Assembly (NCBI RefSeq): GCF_018130215.1
Contig: NZ_JAFCKQ010000004.1
Span: 124,001-188,000 of the forward strand
Reading direction: 5' to 3'
DNA from: Bradyrhizobium jicamae
Lineage (GTDB): Bacteria; Pseudomonadota; Alphaproteobacteria; Rhizobiales; Xanthobacteraceae
DNA length: 64,000 bases
The number at the start of each line of letters is the position of its first letter. The first letter of the stretch is position 1. The notes under the pieces were generated by a model that was given only the letters and a program-made list of their open reading frames with translations, ran no database searches and had not been told where the DNA came from. A program made the position numbers and the translations under genes. Of the stretch, positions 28,748-37,781 are shown one piece after another.

Positions 28748-29494
28748 ATGGCCGGCCATTCCCAATTCAAGAACATCATGCACCGCAAGGGCCGGCAGGA
28801 CGCCCAGAAGTCGAAGCTTTTCGGCAAGCTGGCCCGCGAAATCACCGTGGCGGCCAAGCTCGGCACCCCCGATCCGGCGATGAACCCGCGCCTGCGCGCT
28901 GCGGTGGTCGCGGCCCGGGCCGAGAACATGCCCAAGGACAATATCGAGCGCGCCATCAAGAAGGCCGCCGGCAGCGACGGCGAGAATTATGACGAGATCC
29001 GCTACGAAGGTTATGGCCCGGGCGGCGTCGCCGTGATCGTCGAGGCGCTGACCGACAACCGTAACCGCGCCGCCTCCGACATCCGCTCCTTCTTCACCAA
29101 GTCCGGCGGCAATCTCGGTGAAAGCGGCTCGGTCGCCTTCATGTTCGACCGCACCGGCATCATCGAATACGACGCCAGCGTCGCCTCCGATGACGCGATG
29201 CTGGATGCCGCGATCGAGGCCGGAGCCGACGACGTGATCTCGAGCGAAGCCGGTCATGAGGTCTACGCCTCGCAGGAGACGTTCCGTGAGGTGGCCAAGG
29301 CGCTGGAAGCCAAGTTCGGCGAGCCGCGCAAGGCGGCGCTGACCTGGAAGCCGCAGAACACGGTGGCGGTCGACGACGAGACCGGCGAAAAGCTGCTGAA
29401 GCTGATGGACCTGCTCAACGAGCACGACGACGTGCAGAACGTGTTCGCGAATTTCGAAGTGTCCGACGCGCTGATCGCGAAGATGGGCGGCTGA
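28748..29494 (+). CDS. yebC: YebC/PmpR-family protein
   Basis: A 248-residue protein of the YebC/PmpR/TACO1 family. The hallmark start [20 protein letters not shown], the [21 protein letters not shown] helix and the acidic middle domain ([20 protein letters not shown]) are present. Members act as transcription regulators or as translation factors that ease ribosome stalling at polyproline. It lies just before ruvCAB, a common neighbourhood. Confidence 0.96.
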   Translation: MAGHSQFKNIMHRKGRQDAQKSKLFGKLAREITVAAKLGTPDPAMNPRLRAAVVAARAENMPKDNIERAIKKAAGSDGENYDEIRYEGYGPGGVAVIVEALTDNRNRAASDIRSFFTKSGGNLGESGSVAFMFDRTGIIEYDASVASDDAMLDAAIEAGADDVISSEAGHEVYASQETFREVAKALEAKFGEPRKAALTWKPQNTVAVDDETGEKLLKLMDLLNEHDDVQNVFANFEVSDALIAKMGG

Positions 29495-29528
29495 CGCTGC
29501 CTGCGGATGCCGCGACGGCCGATGACAA

Positions 29529-29547
29529 GGCCGCCCCGGAGGCGGCC
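29529..29547. terminator. Hairpin between convergent yebC and a small membrane-protein gene
   Basis: GGCCGCC at 29529-29535 pairs with GGCGGCC at 29541-29547 around CCGGA. It lies 35 bp after yebC and ends right at the stop of the convergent gene. The following CTATTTGG is only weakly T-rich, so terminator function is plausible but not certain. Confidence 0.55.
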
Positions 29548-29733
29548 CTATTTGGTCGGCAGCAGCGTCAGGATCACCCACGGAAGGGGAAAGAGCGGAA
29601 ACAGCAACGCGCCCCAGGCGAACCAGGCGCGGCTCGATCGTCCCTTTTCGATGGCGCGCATGGCCGTGAAATGCCCCGACAACCACGCGATCGCCAGGAC
29701 GGCAATCGTCAAAAAAACGACAAGGCAGGACAT
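29548..29733 (-). CDS. Small two-helix membrane protein
   Basis: A 61-residue protein with two hydrophobic segments, at about 3-18 (CLVVFLTIAVLAIAWL) and 40-58 (WGALLFPLFPLPWVILTLL), joined by a basic loop. The ATG at 29733 has AGGAG seven bases upstream; in-frame codons further upstream lack a ribosome site. No family recognised. It converges on yebC and is divergent from ruvC. Confidence 0.7.
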   Translation of the reverse strand: MSCLVVFLTIAVLAIAWLSGHFTAMRAIEKGRSSRAWFAWGALLFPLFPLPWVILTLLPTK

Positions 29734-29852
29734 GGCGGCTCCTGTCGATGCGCCCATCAGCAGCATATGGGATCGGGACGCGGGCATGACAGAGGCGGGG
29801 ATGACGCTCTGTTTGTGTTTCGTTCTCCGGACGCAGGCGGTATCACTACCGC

Positions 29853-30380
29853 ATGGCATCGTCTCCGATTCGCTCTCCCGTCCGCATCATCGGTATTGAT
29901 CCGGGTCTCCGCCGCACCGGCTGGGGCGTGATCGAGACCGAGGGCAATCGTCTGGTCTATGTCGGCTGCGGGTCGGTCGAACCGCCGGACAATCTGCCGC
30001 TGGCGAGCCGGCTGCTGGCGATCCATGAGGGGCTGGCCGCCGTGCTCGGCGATTTCAGGCCGGCGGAGGCGGCGGTGGAGCAGACCTTCGTCAACAAGGA
30101 CGGCGTCGCTACGTTGAAGCTCGGCCAGGCGCGCGGCGTTGCCATGCTGGCGCCTGCGATGTTCGGCATCTCGGTTGCCGAATACGCGCCGAACCAGGTC
30201 AAGAAGACCGTGGTCGGCGCGGGCCACGCCGAGAAGAACCAGATCCAGGTGATGCTGAAGATCCTGCTGCCGAAAGCCGAGCCGCCCTCCGCCGACGCGG
30301 CCGATGCGCTCGCGATCGCAATCACCCACGCCCATCACCGCCAGAGCGCCGCGCTGCGGCTGAAGGTGGCGAGCCTATGA
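29853..30380 (+). CDS. ruvC: Holliday junction resolvase RuvC
   Basis: A 175-residue endonuclease that cuts four-way junctions during recombination. Catalytic acidic residues are visible in [25 protein letters not shown] and [16 protein letters not shown]. It overlaps ruvA by the sequence ATGA, so the two are translationally coupled. First gene of ruvC-ruvA-ruvB. Confidence 0.97.
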   Translation: MASSPIRSPVRIIGIDPGLRRTGWGVIETEGNRLVYVGCGSVEPPDNLPLASRLLAIHEGLAAVLGDFRPAEAAVEQTFVNKDGVATLKLGQARGVAMLAPAMFGISVAEYAPNQVKKTVVGAGHAEKNQIQVMLKILLPKAEPPSADAADALAIAITHAHHRQSAALRLKVASL

Positions 30381-30994
30381 TCGGCAAGCTCAAGGGTCTG
30401 ATCGATTCCTACGGCGAGGATTACGTGATCCTCGACGTCGGCGGCGTCGGCTATCAGGTGCATTGCGCCGGCCGCACCTTGCAGGCGCTGCCGTCGCCGG
30501 GCGAGGCCGCGGTGCTCTCGATCGAGACCTATGTCCGCGAGGACCAGATCAAGCTGTTCGGCTTCCGCAGTGATCACGAGCGCGAATGGTTTCGCCTGCT
30601 GCAGACCGTGCAGGGCGTCGGCGCCAAGGTCGCGCTTGCGGTGCTCGGGACGCTGCCGCCGACCGATCTCGCGAATGCGATCGCATTGCGTGACAAGGCG
30701 GCGGTCGCGCGCACGCCGGGCGTCGGGCCGAAGGTCGCCGAGCGCATCGTCAGCGAGTTGAAGGACAAGGCGCCGGGCTACGCCAATGTCGATCCGGCAG
30801 TGGTGCAACTGTCAGGCGCCATCGACAACAACCGCGCCCCGCGCCCGGTGACGGATGCGATCTCCGCGCTGGTCAATCTCGGCTACGGTCAGCCGCAGGC
30901 GGCGGCCGCCATCGCCGCCGCCTCGCGCAGCGCGGGCGAAAATGCCGAGACCGCGCAGCTGATCCGGCTGGGACTGAAGGAATTGTCGAAGTGA
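30377..30994 (+). CDS. ruvA: Holliday junction branch migration protein RuvA
   Basis: A 205-residue junction-binding protein. The N-terminal OB domain starts [20 protein letters not shown], two helix-hairpin-helix motifs follow ([20 protein letters not shown] and [19 protein letters not shown]), and the C-terminal domain that touches RuvB ends the protein. It sits on the junction as tetramers and loads the RuvB motor. Confidence 0.97.
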   Translation: MIGKLKGLIDSYGEDYVILDVGGVGYQVHCAGRTLQALPSPGEAAVLSIETYVREDQIKLFGFRSDHEREWFRLLQTVQGVGAKVALAVLGTLPPTDLANAIALRDKAAVARTPGVGPKVAERIVSELKDKAPGYANVDPAVVQLSGAIDNNRAPRPVTDAISALVNLGYGQPQAAAAIAAASRSAGENAETAQLIRLGLKELSK

Positions 30995-31024
30995 GCTGTA
31001 GACTTCCGCGAGAGCTGTGCTTCA

Positions 31025-31080
31025 CCTCGCCCCGCTTGCGGGGAGAAACCCGACCCTCTCCCCGCAAGAGCGGGGCGAGG
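31025..31080. repeat. Palindromic repeat in the ruvA-ruvB spacer
   Basis: Arms 31025-31046 (CCTCGCCCCGCTTGCGGGGA onward) and 31057-31080 pair closely to make a long hairpin. Relatives occur at 34395-34460 and 41089-41132, so this is a dispersed REP-like element. It separates ruvB from ruvCA by 118 bp and could attenuate transcription. Confidence 0.7.
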
Positions 31081-31112
31081 GGGAATTGCCAGCCTCGTGA
31101 TATTGTCTACGC

Positions 31113-32162
31113 ATGAACACGCCCTCCCGCATCGTCACCCCCGAACGCCGCACCGATGACGTCGGCGACACCGCGATGCGCCCGCAATCGCTGACGGAGT
31201 TCGTCGGCCAGGCGCAGGCGCGCAAGAACCTCTCGATCTTCATCGAGGCCGCGAAGAAGCGCGGCGAGGCGCTGGATCACGTGCTGTTCGTCGGCCCCCC
31301 CGGCCTCGGCAAGACCACGCTGGCGCAGATCGTGGCGCGCGAGCTCGGCGTCGGCTTTCGTGCCACCTCGGGCCCCGTGATCGCCAAGGCCGGCGATCTC
31401 GCAGCGCTGCTCACCAATCTCGAAGAGCGCGACGTGTTGTTCATCGACGAGATCCATCGCCTCAGCCCGGCGGTCGAGGAGGTGCTCTATCCGGCGATGG
31501 AGGACTTTCAGCTCGATCTCATCATCGGCGAAGGCCCCGCGGCGCGCTCGGTGAAGATCGAGCTGGCCAAGTTCACCCTGGTCGGCGCGACGACGCGCGC
31601 AGGGCTGCTCACCAATCCGCTGCGCGACCGCTTCGGCATCCCGATCCGGCTGAACTTCTACACCGAGCAGGAACTGGAGAAGATCGTGACGCGGGGCGCC
31701 CGCGTGCTCAACATCGGCATGACGTCCGACGGCGCCAACGAGATCGCGCGCCGTGCCCGTGGCACCCCGCGCATTGCCGGCCGCCTGCTGCGCCGCGTGC
31801 GCGATTTCGCCTCCGCAGCCGATGCCGATTCCGTCGACCGGGAGATCGCTGATCGCGCGCTCTCCGCGCTCGAAGTGGACAGTGCGGGCCTCGATGCGAT
31901 GGACCGCCGCTACCTCACCACGATCGCGATGAACTACGGCGGCGGCCCGGTCGGCGTCGAGACCATGGCAGCGGCTCTGTCGGAGCCGCGCGATGCGATC
32001 GAGGACATCATCGAGCCCTATCTGATCCAGTGCGGCTATCTGCAGCGCACCCCGCGCGGTCGCCTGCTCACCTCGCATGCCTTCCGCCATCTCGGCCTCG
32101 CCGAGCCGAACCGCGATCCGGCGCAGTTCGGCCTGTTCGGCGGCGATGGCGACGACGAGTGA
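31113..32162 (+). CDS. ruvB: Holliday junction helicase RuvB
   Basis: A 349-residue AAA+ motor that drives branch migration. Walker A is [10 protein letters not shown], Walker B is [10 protein letters not shown], the sensor region reads [20 protein letters not shown] and a winged-helix domain ends the protein ([19 protein letters not shown]). Third gene of the ruv set, separated from ruvA by a palindromic repeat. Confidence 0.97.
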   Translation: MNTPSRIVTPERRTDDVGDTAMRPQSLTEFVGQAQARKNLSIFIEAAKKRGEALDHVLFVGPPGLGKTTLAQIVARELGVGFRATSGPVIAKAGDLAALLTNLEERDVLFIDEIHRLSPAVEEVLYPAMEDFQLDLIIGEGPAARSVKIELAKFTLVGATTRAGLLTNPLRDRFGIPIRLNFYTEQELEKIVTRGARVLNIGMTSDGANEIARRARGTPRIAGRLLRRVRDFASAADADSVDREIADRALSALEVDSAGLDAMDRRYLTTIAMNYGGGPVGVETMAAALSEPRDAIEDIIEPYLIQCGYLQRTPRGRLLTSHAFRHLGLAEPNRDPAQFGLFGGDGDDE

Positions 32163-32312
32163 TCTTGATCCCGAAGACGTGAAGGGACGTGTTGGTGCAA
32201 TGCAGCGCGCAAGCCGGTAATGATGGCGGCATGTCTGCAGCCGTTCTGCACAAATGCGGCCCAATTCCGCTCTAATCAACGGGCCTATGATCGATCAGGC
32301 ATCACCGATCAC

Positions 32313-33236
32313 ATGTCCATGATTTCGCGTCGCCAGTTTCTTTATTCCGCCGGCGGATTGACCGCCACCAGTGCCTCGACCGCGGCCTACGGCGTCAGCG
32401 AGCCGGTGGTCCGGCTGGCGCTGACGCGCTACGACCTGTCGCCGCGGCGGTGGCCGGCGGATTTTCCTCTGAAGATCGCCGTAATCGCCGACATCCACGC
32501 CTGCGATCCCTGGATGTCGCTCGATCGCATTTCGGAGATCGTCGATCGCACCAATGCGCTGAATGCCGACATCATCGTGATGCTCGGCGACTATGTCGCG
32601 GGGCTGCGGCACGTCACCCGGTTCATTCCGGCATCCGAGTGGGCGGCGGTGCTCGCAGGCCTGAAGGCGCCGCTCGGCGTGCACGCCATCCTCGGCAATC
32701 ACGATTACTGGGAAGACAAGGCGTTGCAGCGCCGGGGAGAGGGCACGCCGCCGGCGCGCCGCGCGCTGGAGCACGTCGGCATTCCCGTCTACGAGAACGA
32801 TGCGGTGCGGCTCGTCAAGGACGGCCGCCCGTTCTGGCTCGCCGGGCTGGGCGATCAGCTCGCCTACATGCCGGCGCGCCGCTTCCGTCACGTCGCGCAA
32901 GTCGGCGTCGACGATCTCGGCGCGACGCTGGCCCAGGTCACCGACGACGCGCCGGTGATCCTGCTCGCGCATGAGCCCGACATCGCGGTCCGCGTGCCCT
33001 CGCGCGTCGCGCTGCAACTGTCCGGCCACACCCATGGCGGCCAGGTGCGCCTGCTCGGCTGGTCACCCGCAGTACCGGTGAAGCACGGCATGCGGCTCGC
33101 CTATGGCCATCTCAAGCTGAAGACCGACGTCATCGTCTCCGGCGGCCTCGGCTGCAGCATCATGCCGTTCCGCCTCGGCGTGCCGCCCGAGATCGTGCAG
33201 GTTACGCTCGGCGCCAGGGGGCCTGCGATGTCCTGA
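32313..33236 (+). CDS. Tat-exported calcineurin-like metallophosphoesterase
   Basis: A 307-residue phosphoesterase. The N terminus ISRRQFLYSAGG is a twin-arginine signal, so export to the periplasm is likely. Metal motifs are in order: VIADIHACDP, MLGDYVAG, LGNHDYWED, LLAHEPD and SGHTHGGQ, as in the YkuE/YaeI group, whose known members act on lipid-linked substrates. The start may be the ATG at 32313 or at 32319; an in-frame ATG at 32220 would bury the twin-arginine motif. Substrate unknown. Confidence 0.9.
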   Translation: MSMISRRQFLYSAGGLTATSASTAAYGVSEPVVRLALTRYDLSPRRWPADFPLKIAVIADIHACDPWMSLDRISEIVDRTNALNADIIVMLGDYVAGLRHVTRFIPASEWAAVLAGLKAPLGVHAILGNHDYWEDKALQRRGEGTPPARRALEHVGIPVYENDAVRLVKDGRPFWLAGLGDQLAYMPARRFRHVAQVGVDDLGATLAQVTDDAPVILLAHEPDIAVRVPSRVALQLSGHTHGGQVRLLGWSPAVPVKHGMRLAYGHLKLKTDVIVSGGLGCSIMPFRLGVPPEIVQVTLGARGPAMS

Positions 33237-33281
33237 CCGCGCTTGCGCGGCCGGGCGGTTTCGCGCGATACCGGCGCTGGA

Positions 33282-33326
33282 GCATGATCCGGGAAAGTGT
33301 AAGGCGGTTTTCCGGAAGGATCATGC
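33282..33326. repeat. Palindromic repeat (GCATGATCC / GGATCATGC)
   Basis: Arms 33282-33290 and 33318-33326 are exact complements around GGGAAAGTGTAAGGCGGTTT and flanking bases. The motif of GCATGATCC plus AAAGTG and GCGGTTTTCC is one I recall as abundant in Rhizobiales spacers. It lies just upstream of ybgC. Confidence 0.75.
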
Positions 33327-33353
33327 GAGCTTCAGCGCAAATCGAGGCCGCAA

Positions 33354-33803
33354 TTGACCCTCCCCCACATCGACGGCGAGATCCGCGACGGCCGCCACCA
33401 CATGCAGGTCCGCGTCTATTACGAGGATACGGACTTTTCCGGCATCGTCTATCACGCCAATTATCTGCGCTTCATGGAGCGTGGGCGAACCAATCATCTG
33501 CGCCTGATGGGCGCCGAGCAGAACGCGCTGTTCGAGGAGACCGAGGTGGAGGGCGGCGGCTTCGCTTTCGTCGTGCGCTCGATGACGCTCGACTTCCTGA
33601 AACCCGCGCGGATGGACGACATCCTCGACGTCGTGACCTGGCCGGTCGCGGTCAAGGGCGCCTCGATCATGCTGGCGCAGGAGGTCAAGCGCGGCCATGA
33701 TGTTTTGGTGAAGGCGCAGGTCCGCGTCGCCTTCATCAGCGGCGGCCGCGCACAGCCGATCCCGAAGGGCATTCGCGCGCTGATGAAGGCCGATATGGAG
33801 TAG
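33354..33803 (+). CDS. ybgC: YbgC-family acyl-CoA thioesterase
   Basis: A hot-dog-fold thioesterase of 149 residues. The family motif [20 protein letters not shown] holds the catalytic Asp. YbgC usually heads the tol-pal genes, which in many alphaproteobacteria lie close to ruvCAB; here no tolQ follows, as DUF1348 comes next. The start given is a TTG at 33354; an ATG at 33402 just before the conserved QVRVYYED is an alternative. Confidence 0.9.
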   Translation: MTLPHIDGEIRDGRHHMQVRVYYEDTDFSGIVYHANYLRFMERGRTNHLRLMGAEQNALFEETEVEGGGFAFVVRSMTLDFLKPARMDDILDVVTWPVAVKGASIMLAQEVKRGHDVLVKAQVRVAFISGGRAQPIPKGIRALMKADME

Positions 33804-33885
33804 CTATCGGCCGATAGCAAACGCCCCATCGACTCTTCCGGCCGCGGCACTAAGTTTGCGCTTCAACAACAGCAAGGGGTTGCCG

Positions 33886-34353
33886 ATGTCACGCCCGCCG
33901 CTTCCGCCGTTCACCCACGAGACCGCAGCCCAGAAGGCGCGCATGGCCGAGGATGCCTGGAATTCGCGCGATCCCGCGCGCGTCGCGCTCGCCTATACCG
34001 AGGACAGCCGGTGGCGCAACCGCTCCGAGGTGTTCGAGGGACGCGAGGCGATCGTGGCCTTTCTCACCCGCAAATGGGAGAAGGAGCGCGACTACCGCCT
34101 GATCAAGGATCTCTGGGCGTTCGACGGCAACCGCATCGCGGTGCGCTTCCAGTACGAATGGCATGATGCCGACGGCAACTGGTTTCGCTCCTACGGCAAC
34201 GAGCAGTGGGAGTTCGACGAGCACGGCCTGATGCGCCGCCGCGAGGCCTCCATCAACGACATCGCGATTGCAGAGAAGGATCGCCGTTTCCACTGGCCGG
34301 CACCCGGCCCGCGGCCGGCGGATGTGCCGGGGCTGGGCGAGCGCCCGTTCTGA
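33886..34353 (+). CDS. DUF1348 NTF2-like protein
   Basis: A 155-residue member of the DUF1348 family, with the NTF2-like fold. Typical segments are [40 protein letters not shown], the W-rich [19 protein letters not shown] and the end [20 protein letters not shown]. The start at 33886 follows CAAGGGG. Function of the family is not established. Confidence 0.93.
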   Translation: MSRPPLPPFTHETAAQKARMAEDAWNSRDPARVALAYTEDSRWRNRSEVFEGREAIVAFLTRKWEKERDYRLIKDLWAFDGNRIAVRFQYEWHDADGNWFRSYGNEQWEFDEHGLMRRREASINDIAIAEKDRRFHWPAPGPRPADVPGLGERPF

Positions 34354-34394
34354 TTGGTGTTGTAGCCCGGGTCGCTCGCTGCTCGCGGAGGCAG

Positions 34395-34460
34395 CCCCTC
34401 ACCCCAACCCTCTAAGAGCGAGCTTCGCTCGTCTCGACCCCGCAACAGCGGGGCGAGGGA
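34395..34460. repeat. REP-like hairpin element downstream of DUF1348
   Basis: A mosaic of palindromes including GAGCGA/TCGCTC (34416-34421, 34425-34430) and a CCCCGC/GCGGGG pair near 34438-34452. It resembles the elements at 31025 and 41089 and lies between the convergent DUF1348 and GST genes, where it may terminate transcription. Confidence 0.6.
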
Positions 34461-34472
34461 GCGCAGTTTGCC

Positions 34473-35117
34473 TTACGCCGCGGCCTTGTCTCTCGCCTTC
34501 TCGGCCTTGTAGAGCTCGAACTCCTCGGCGATCGCCTTTGCAAACGACGGCCGGGTGCGCAGACGCTCGTAATAGGCCTTCAGCGCCGGCCATTTTGCCA
34601 GCTCGATCGGCGGCGTTGCCATGGTCCAGTTGATGACCGTGACGAGATAGGCGTCGGCGACGCTGAAATGGTCGAGCAGGAACTCGCGGCCCTTCAGATG
34701 GTTCTCGAGATAGTCGAGCCGGGAGACGTATTTCTCCAGCGCGTAGTTCTTGGCTTCCGGCGGCGCCTTCTTGTCGAGCAAGGGCAGGAACAGGCCCTTG
34801 TGCAGTTCGGTGCCGATGAAGCAGAGCCATTGATGCAGCTTTGAGCGTTCGGCATTCGACGTGGTGCCGATGCCGGATTGCGGGAACTGGTCGGCGACAT
34901 ATTGCAGGATCGCGGCGTTCTCGGTCAGCACGATGCCGTCGTCGGTGCGCAAGGTCGGCACCAGCCCGATCGGGTTGATCGTGCTGAAGTCGGAGCCGTC
35001 GTTCCGCACCTGCTTGGTCCTGGGATCGACCTCGAGATAATTGGCCGCCTGGCCCGCTTCATACAGCGCGACACGGGTCGCCATCGAGCAGGCGAGCGGC
35101 GAGAAATACAGATCCAT
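34473..35117 (-). CDS. Glutathione S-transferase
   Basis: A 214-residue beta-class-like transferase. The thioredoxin-fold N-domain MDLYFSPLACSMATRVALYE ends with the glutathione-binding LTENAAILQYVADQFP, and the helical C-domain contains FSVADAYLVTVINW. The Ser/Cys pair near residues 10-11 would be the activating residue. It is divergent from a TetR regulator gene whose start lies 98 bp away, and is the probable target of that regulator. Confidence 0.94.
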   Translation of the reverse strand: MDLYFSPLACSMATRVALYEAGQAANYLEVDPRTKQVRNDGSDFSTINPIGLVPTLRTDDGIVLTENAAILQYVADQFPQSGIGTTSNAERSKLHQWLCFIGTELHKGLFLPLLDKKAPPEAKNYALEKYVSRLDYLENHLKGREFLLDHFSVADAYLVTVINWTMATPPIELAKWPALKAYYERLRTRPSFAKAIAEEFELYKAEKARDKAAA

Positions 35118-35163
35118 GGGTGCCTCCTTCGGAGTTCGGCGCGGGCATCCCGGCCGATATTGA

Positions 35164-35226
35164 TTTTTGTACTGTCTTGGATAATATTTGCTTCGTCAAG
35201 GAATTTAATGCGAAATGGTACAAAAA
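35164..35226. promoter_or_regulatory. Candidate operator region between GST and TetR genes
   Basis: TTTTTGTAC at 35164-35172 and its exact complement GTACAAAAA at 35218-35226 flank an AT-rich segment (containing GATAATATTTG), unusual in this GC-rich DNA. The second arm overlaps the first codons of the TetR gene. Two half-sites 54 bp apart could bind the TetR protein by looping or mark its promoter; this is inference. Confidence 0.45.
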
Positions 35227-35871
35227 AATAACAAGCCGCCAGCTGCTGCCAAAATCGCAGCGCCCGCTGCGCCGAAGCGCCGTGGACGGCCGCGCGCCTA
35301 CGAGCCGGAGGTCGCGCTCGCCAAGGCGCTCGATCTGTTCCGGCGCGACGGCTTTGCGGCGACCTCGCTCGATGATCTCTCTGCCGCCACCGGCATGAAC
35401 CGGCCGAGCCTCTATGGCGCCTTCGGCGACAAGCGCGAGCTCTATATCAAGAGCTACCAGCGCTACCGCGACGACGCGCGCGCCGCGATGGCCGACATCT
35501 TCCGCAGCGACGCGCCGCTTCGGGAGCGGCTGAAGCGCATCTACGCGATCGCGCTCGACATCTACACCGGGGGGGAATCGCCGCGCGGCTGCTTCACGGT
35601 GATGACGGCGGCCTCCGAGGCGGTGTCGGATCCCGCGATCCGGGCCATGGTGCTGGAAGGCTTTGTCGAGCTCGACAAGGCCTTTGCGATCTGCTTCCGC
35701 CTCGCGAAAGAGCGTGGCGAATTGCCCGGCAGTGCCGATCCGACCGTACTCGCGCATCTCGCATCCGCGACCATCCACACCATTGCGATCCGCGCCCGCG
35801 CCCGCGTCCCCCGCAAGGAGCTGGAAGCGATCGTGCAGGGCGCCATCGACGTCATGTGCGGGGCGAAATAG
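35215..35871 (+). CDS. TetR/AcrR-family transcriptional regulator
   Basis: A 218-residue repressor-type regulator. After a basic, Pro/Ala-rich N terminus comes the TetR helix-turn-helix at about residues 30-75 (AKALDLFRRDGFAATSLDDL, then MNRPSLYGAFGDKRELY). The C-terminal ligand domain includes SPRGCFTVMTAASEAV, seen in the TetR subgroup with a C-terminal DUF-type domain. Divergent from the GST gene; it probably controls that gene and itself. Confidence 0.93.
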   Translation: MVQKNNKPPAAAKIAAPAAPKRRGRPRAYEPEVALAKALDLFRRDGFAATSLDDLSAATGMNRPSLYGAFGDKRELYIKSYQRYRDDARAAMADIFRSDAPLRERLKRIYAIALDIYTGGESPRGCFTVMTAASEAVSDPAIRAMVLEGFVELDKAFAICFRLAKERGELPGSADPTVLAHLASATIHTIAIRARARVPRKELEAIVQGAIDVMCGAK

Positions 35872-35958
35872 CCGCGAGATTTCTTCCGCGTCGAATGTCG
35901 GCTCCCGGTCACCCCCGCCGTCTTCCATGCGACGCGTCAGTCATGGAAGTGAGACATC

Positions 35959-36612
35959 ATGGGAAAAGTCAGGACTTCAGTCTTCACGGTATCGATCGAC
36001 GGCTTTGGCGCAGCGCCCCGCCAGAGCCTCGAGCATCCTTTCGGCGAGGGCGGTCTCGCGCTGCCAGCCAGCTGGTTCTTCGAGACGCGCACGTTTCGCG
36101 AGATGACCGGCCAGGAGGGCGGCAGCACAGGGCTCGATGACGAGATCGCGCGGAAGTCGATGGAGAATATCGGCGCCTGGATCCTCGGACGGAACATGTT
36201 CGGGCCGGTCCGCGGGCCATGGCCCGATGAGTCCTGGAAAGGCTGGTGGGGCGATAATCCGCCGTATCACACGCCGGTGTTCGTGTTGACCCATCACGCG
36301 CGGCCGGATCTTCCGATGGAGGGCGGCACGACCTTTCACTTCGTGACGGATGGCATCGTTGCGGCACTGGAGCGGGCGCGCGCCGCAGCCCAGGGCAGGG
36401 ACATCAGGGTCGGCGGCGGCGTCGCGGTGGTGCGGCAATTCCTTGCGGCGCGTCTGCTGGACGAACTGCACCTGGTGCTGCCGCCGGTCGTGCTGGGTGA
36501 GGGCGAGAGCCTGTTTGCGGGGCTCGACCTGCCGCGGCTCGGCTATGCGGTCGCAGATCGCGTCGTGAGCCCGAACGCAACGCACGTCACCCTGGCGCGC
36601 AAGTCTTCCTAG
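35959..36612 (+). CDS. RibD C-terminal / dihydrofolate reductase-fold protein
   Basis: A 217-residue protein with the dihydrofolate reductase-like fold (RibD_C). Matching parts are VFTVSIDGFGA at the start, IGAWILGRNMFGPVRGPW, PVFVLTHHARPDLPMEGGTT, and the glycine-rich VGGGVAVVRQFLAARLLDEL, followed by LVLPPVVLGEGESLF. Such proteins bind NADPH and reduce pyrimidine- or pterin-like compounds. No riboflavin genes are nearby; it stands between the TetR gene and the ArsR gene. Confidence 0.9.
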   Translation: MGKVRTSVFTVSIDGFGAAPRQSLEHPFGEGGLALPASWFFETRTFREMTGQEGGSTGLDDEIARKSMENIGAWILGRNMFGPVRGPWPDESWKGWWGDNPPYHTPVFVLTHHARPDLPMEGGTTFHFVTDGIVAALERARAAAQGRDIRVGGGVAVVRQFLAARLLDELHLVLPPVVLGEGESLFAGLDLPRLGYAVADRVVSPNATHVTLARKSS

Positions 36613-36682
36613 ACCTGGACCTGGCACGAGCCGCGTCGAGCGCGCGACAAAATCGGCGCTTGACGTACGCCTCGTCAGGCCG

Positions 36683-36730
36683 TATTTAACCTCAAGGTTA
36701 TTTAACCTAGGGGCTAAATAAGAGGCTAAA
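36683..36730. promoter_or_regulatory. AT-rich palindromic operator candidate before the ArsR gene
   Basis: Just upstream of the ArsR gene lie AACCTCAAGGTT (a palindrome at about 36688-36699) and the imperfect palindrome ATTTAACC-TAG-GGGCTAAAT (about 36700-36719), then a further GGCTAAA. Repeated AACC/GGCTAAA half-sites so close to the start codon suggest an autoregulatory ArsR operator. Confidence 0.55.
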
Positions 36731-36735
36731 CAAGA

Positions 36736-37152
36736 ATGCCGCTCGACCCCCTCAGCTCGACTTTCGCGGCGCTGGCCGATCCGACCCGGCGCGCGATCCT
36801 GGCGCGGCTCGCGCTCGGCGAGACCTCGGTGATGGAACTGGCCGAGCCGTTTGACATGAGCCTGCCGGCGATCTCCAAGCACCTCAAGGTGCTGGAGCAT
36901 GCCGGGCTGATCTCGCGCGGCCGCGAGGCGCAGTGGCGGCCATGCCGCATCGCGCCTGCCTCGTTCAGGCAGGTCGACTTCTGGCTCGGGAATTTTCGCC
37001 GCTTCTGGGACGAGAGCTTCAACCGCCTCGACGGCCTGCTCGAGGAGATGAAGGCGGAGGAGGTCGCCAAGGTGACCGCAAAGGCCTCGCCGCGGACCAA
37101 ACGTAAAACCAGCGTAGACAAGGAGAAGCAACGTGGACGCACGCGTGGATAA
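36736..37152 (+). CDS. ArsR-family transcriptional regulator
   Basis: A 138-residue winged-helix regulator. The core LADPTRRAILARLALGETSV, then MSLPAISKHLKVLEHAGLIS is typical. It lacks the CxC metal motif of metal-sensing ArsR proteins, and its C terminus is basic. It belongs to the subgroup encoded beside SRPBCC (AHSA1-like) proteins; the next gene overlaps it by 20 bp. Likely represses this pair from the palindromes upstream. Confidence 0.94.
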   Translation: MPLDPLSSTFAALADPTRRAILARLALGETSVMELAEPFDMSLPAISKHLKVLEHAGLISRGREAQWRPCRIAPASFRQVDFWLGNFRRFWDESFNRLDGLLEEMKAEEVAKVTAKASPRTKRKTSVDKEKQRGRTRG

Positions 37153-37624
37153 GAAGCTGAAGATCACGACCCCATCGGATCTCGAATTCGCGATGACGCG
37201 CCAGTTCGACGCGCCGCGGCGCCTGGTGTTCGATGCCATGACGAAGGCGGAATATGTCGTCCGCTGGCTCGGCTGCGCCGAGCTTGCGATGCCGGTCTGC
37301 GAGATCGACCTGCGCGTCGGCGGCGCGTACCGTTTCGTGTTCCGCTCGACCGACGGCATCGAGCACGTGCTGAGCGGGACCTACCGCGAGGTGGTGCGCC
37401 CCGAGCGCGTCGTGTTCGGCGAGGTCTTCGCGATGCCCGGCTTCACCAGCGACGAATATCTGGTGACGTCGGTCTTCGTCGAGGCCGACGGCAAGACCAC
37501 GCTGACCACCACCATCAGGCATCCGACCCGGGAAGCCCGCGACGGCCATCTCAATTCCGGTGTCGACAAGGGCGTCGAGCCCGCCTACGACCGGCTCGCC
37601 GAAGTGGTGGCCACGATGGGCTGA
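37133..37624 (+). CDS. SRPBCC-family (AHSA1-like) protein
   Basis: A 163-residue START/Bet v1-like protein with a hydrophobic ligand pocket. Typical features are MTRQFDAPRRLVFDAMTKAE, WLGCAELAMPVCEIDLRVGG, and a C-terminal helix GVDKGVEPAYDRLAEVVATM. The start is GTG at 37133, with AAGGAG nine bases upstream, inside the end of the ArsR gene, so the two are translated together. Confidence 0.93.
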   Translation: MDARVDKKLKITTPSDLEFAMTRQFDAPRRLVFDAMTKAEYVVRWLGCAELAMPVCEIDLRVGGAYRFVFRSTDGIEHVLSGTYREVVRPERVVFGEVFAMPGFTSDEYLVTSVFVEADGKTTLTTTIRHPTREARDGHLNSGVDKGVEPAYDRLAEVVATMG

Positions 37625-37634
37625 GGTCTCTCCG

Positions 37635-37747
37635 CCGTCATTGCAAGCGAAGCAATCCATGTCTCCCAATATGCGGACGACGGATTGCTTCGTCGCTTCA
37701 TCGCAAGATTGCTTTGCAATCTTGTCGCGAGCTCCTCGCAATGACGG
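37635..37747. repeat. 113-bp inverted-repeat element (MITE/REP-like)
   Basis: The ends CCGTCATTGC (37635-37644) and GCAATGACGG (37738-37747) are exact complements. Inside are further pairs such as AAGCAATCC/GGATTGCTT and AAGATTGC/GCAATCTT. No gene fits. I recall this GTCATTGCGAGC...GCAATGAC form as common between Bradyrhizobium genes. A shorter CCGCCTTCGCCGGG palindrome follows near 37760. Confidence 0.8.
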
Positions 37748-37781
37748 TCGAATGTCGGGCCCGCCTTCGCCGGGACGGCGG

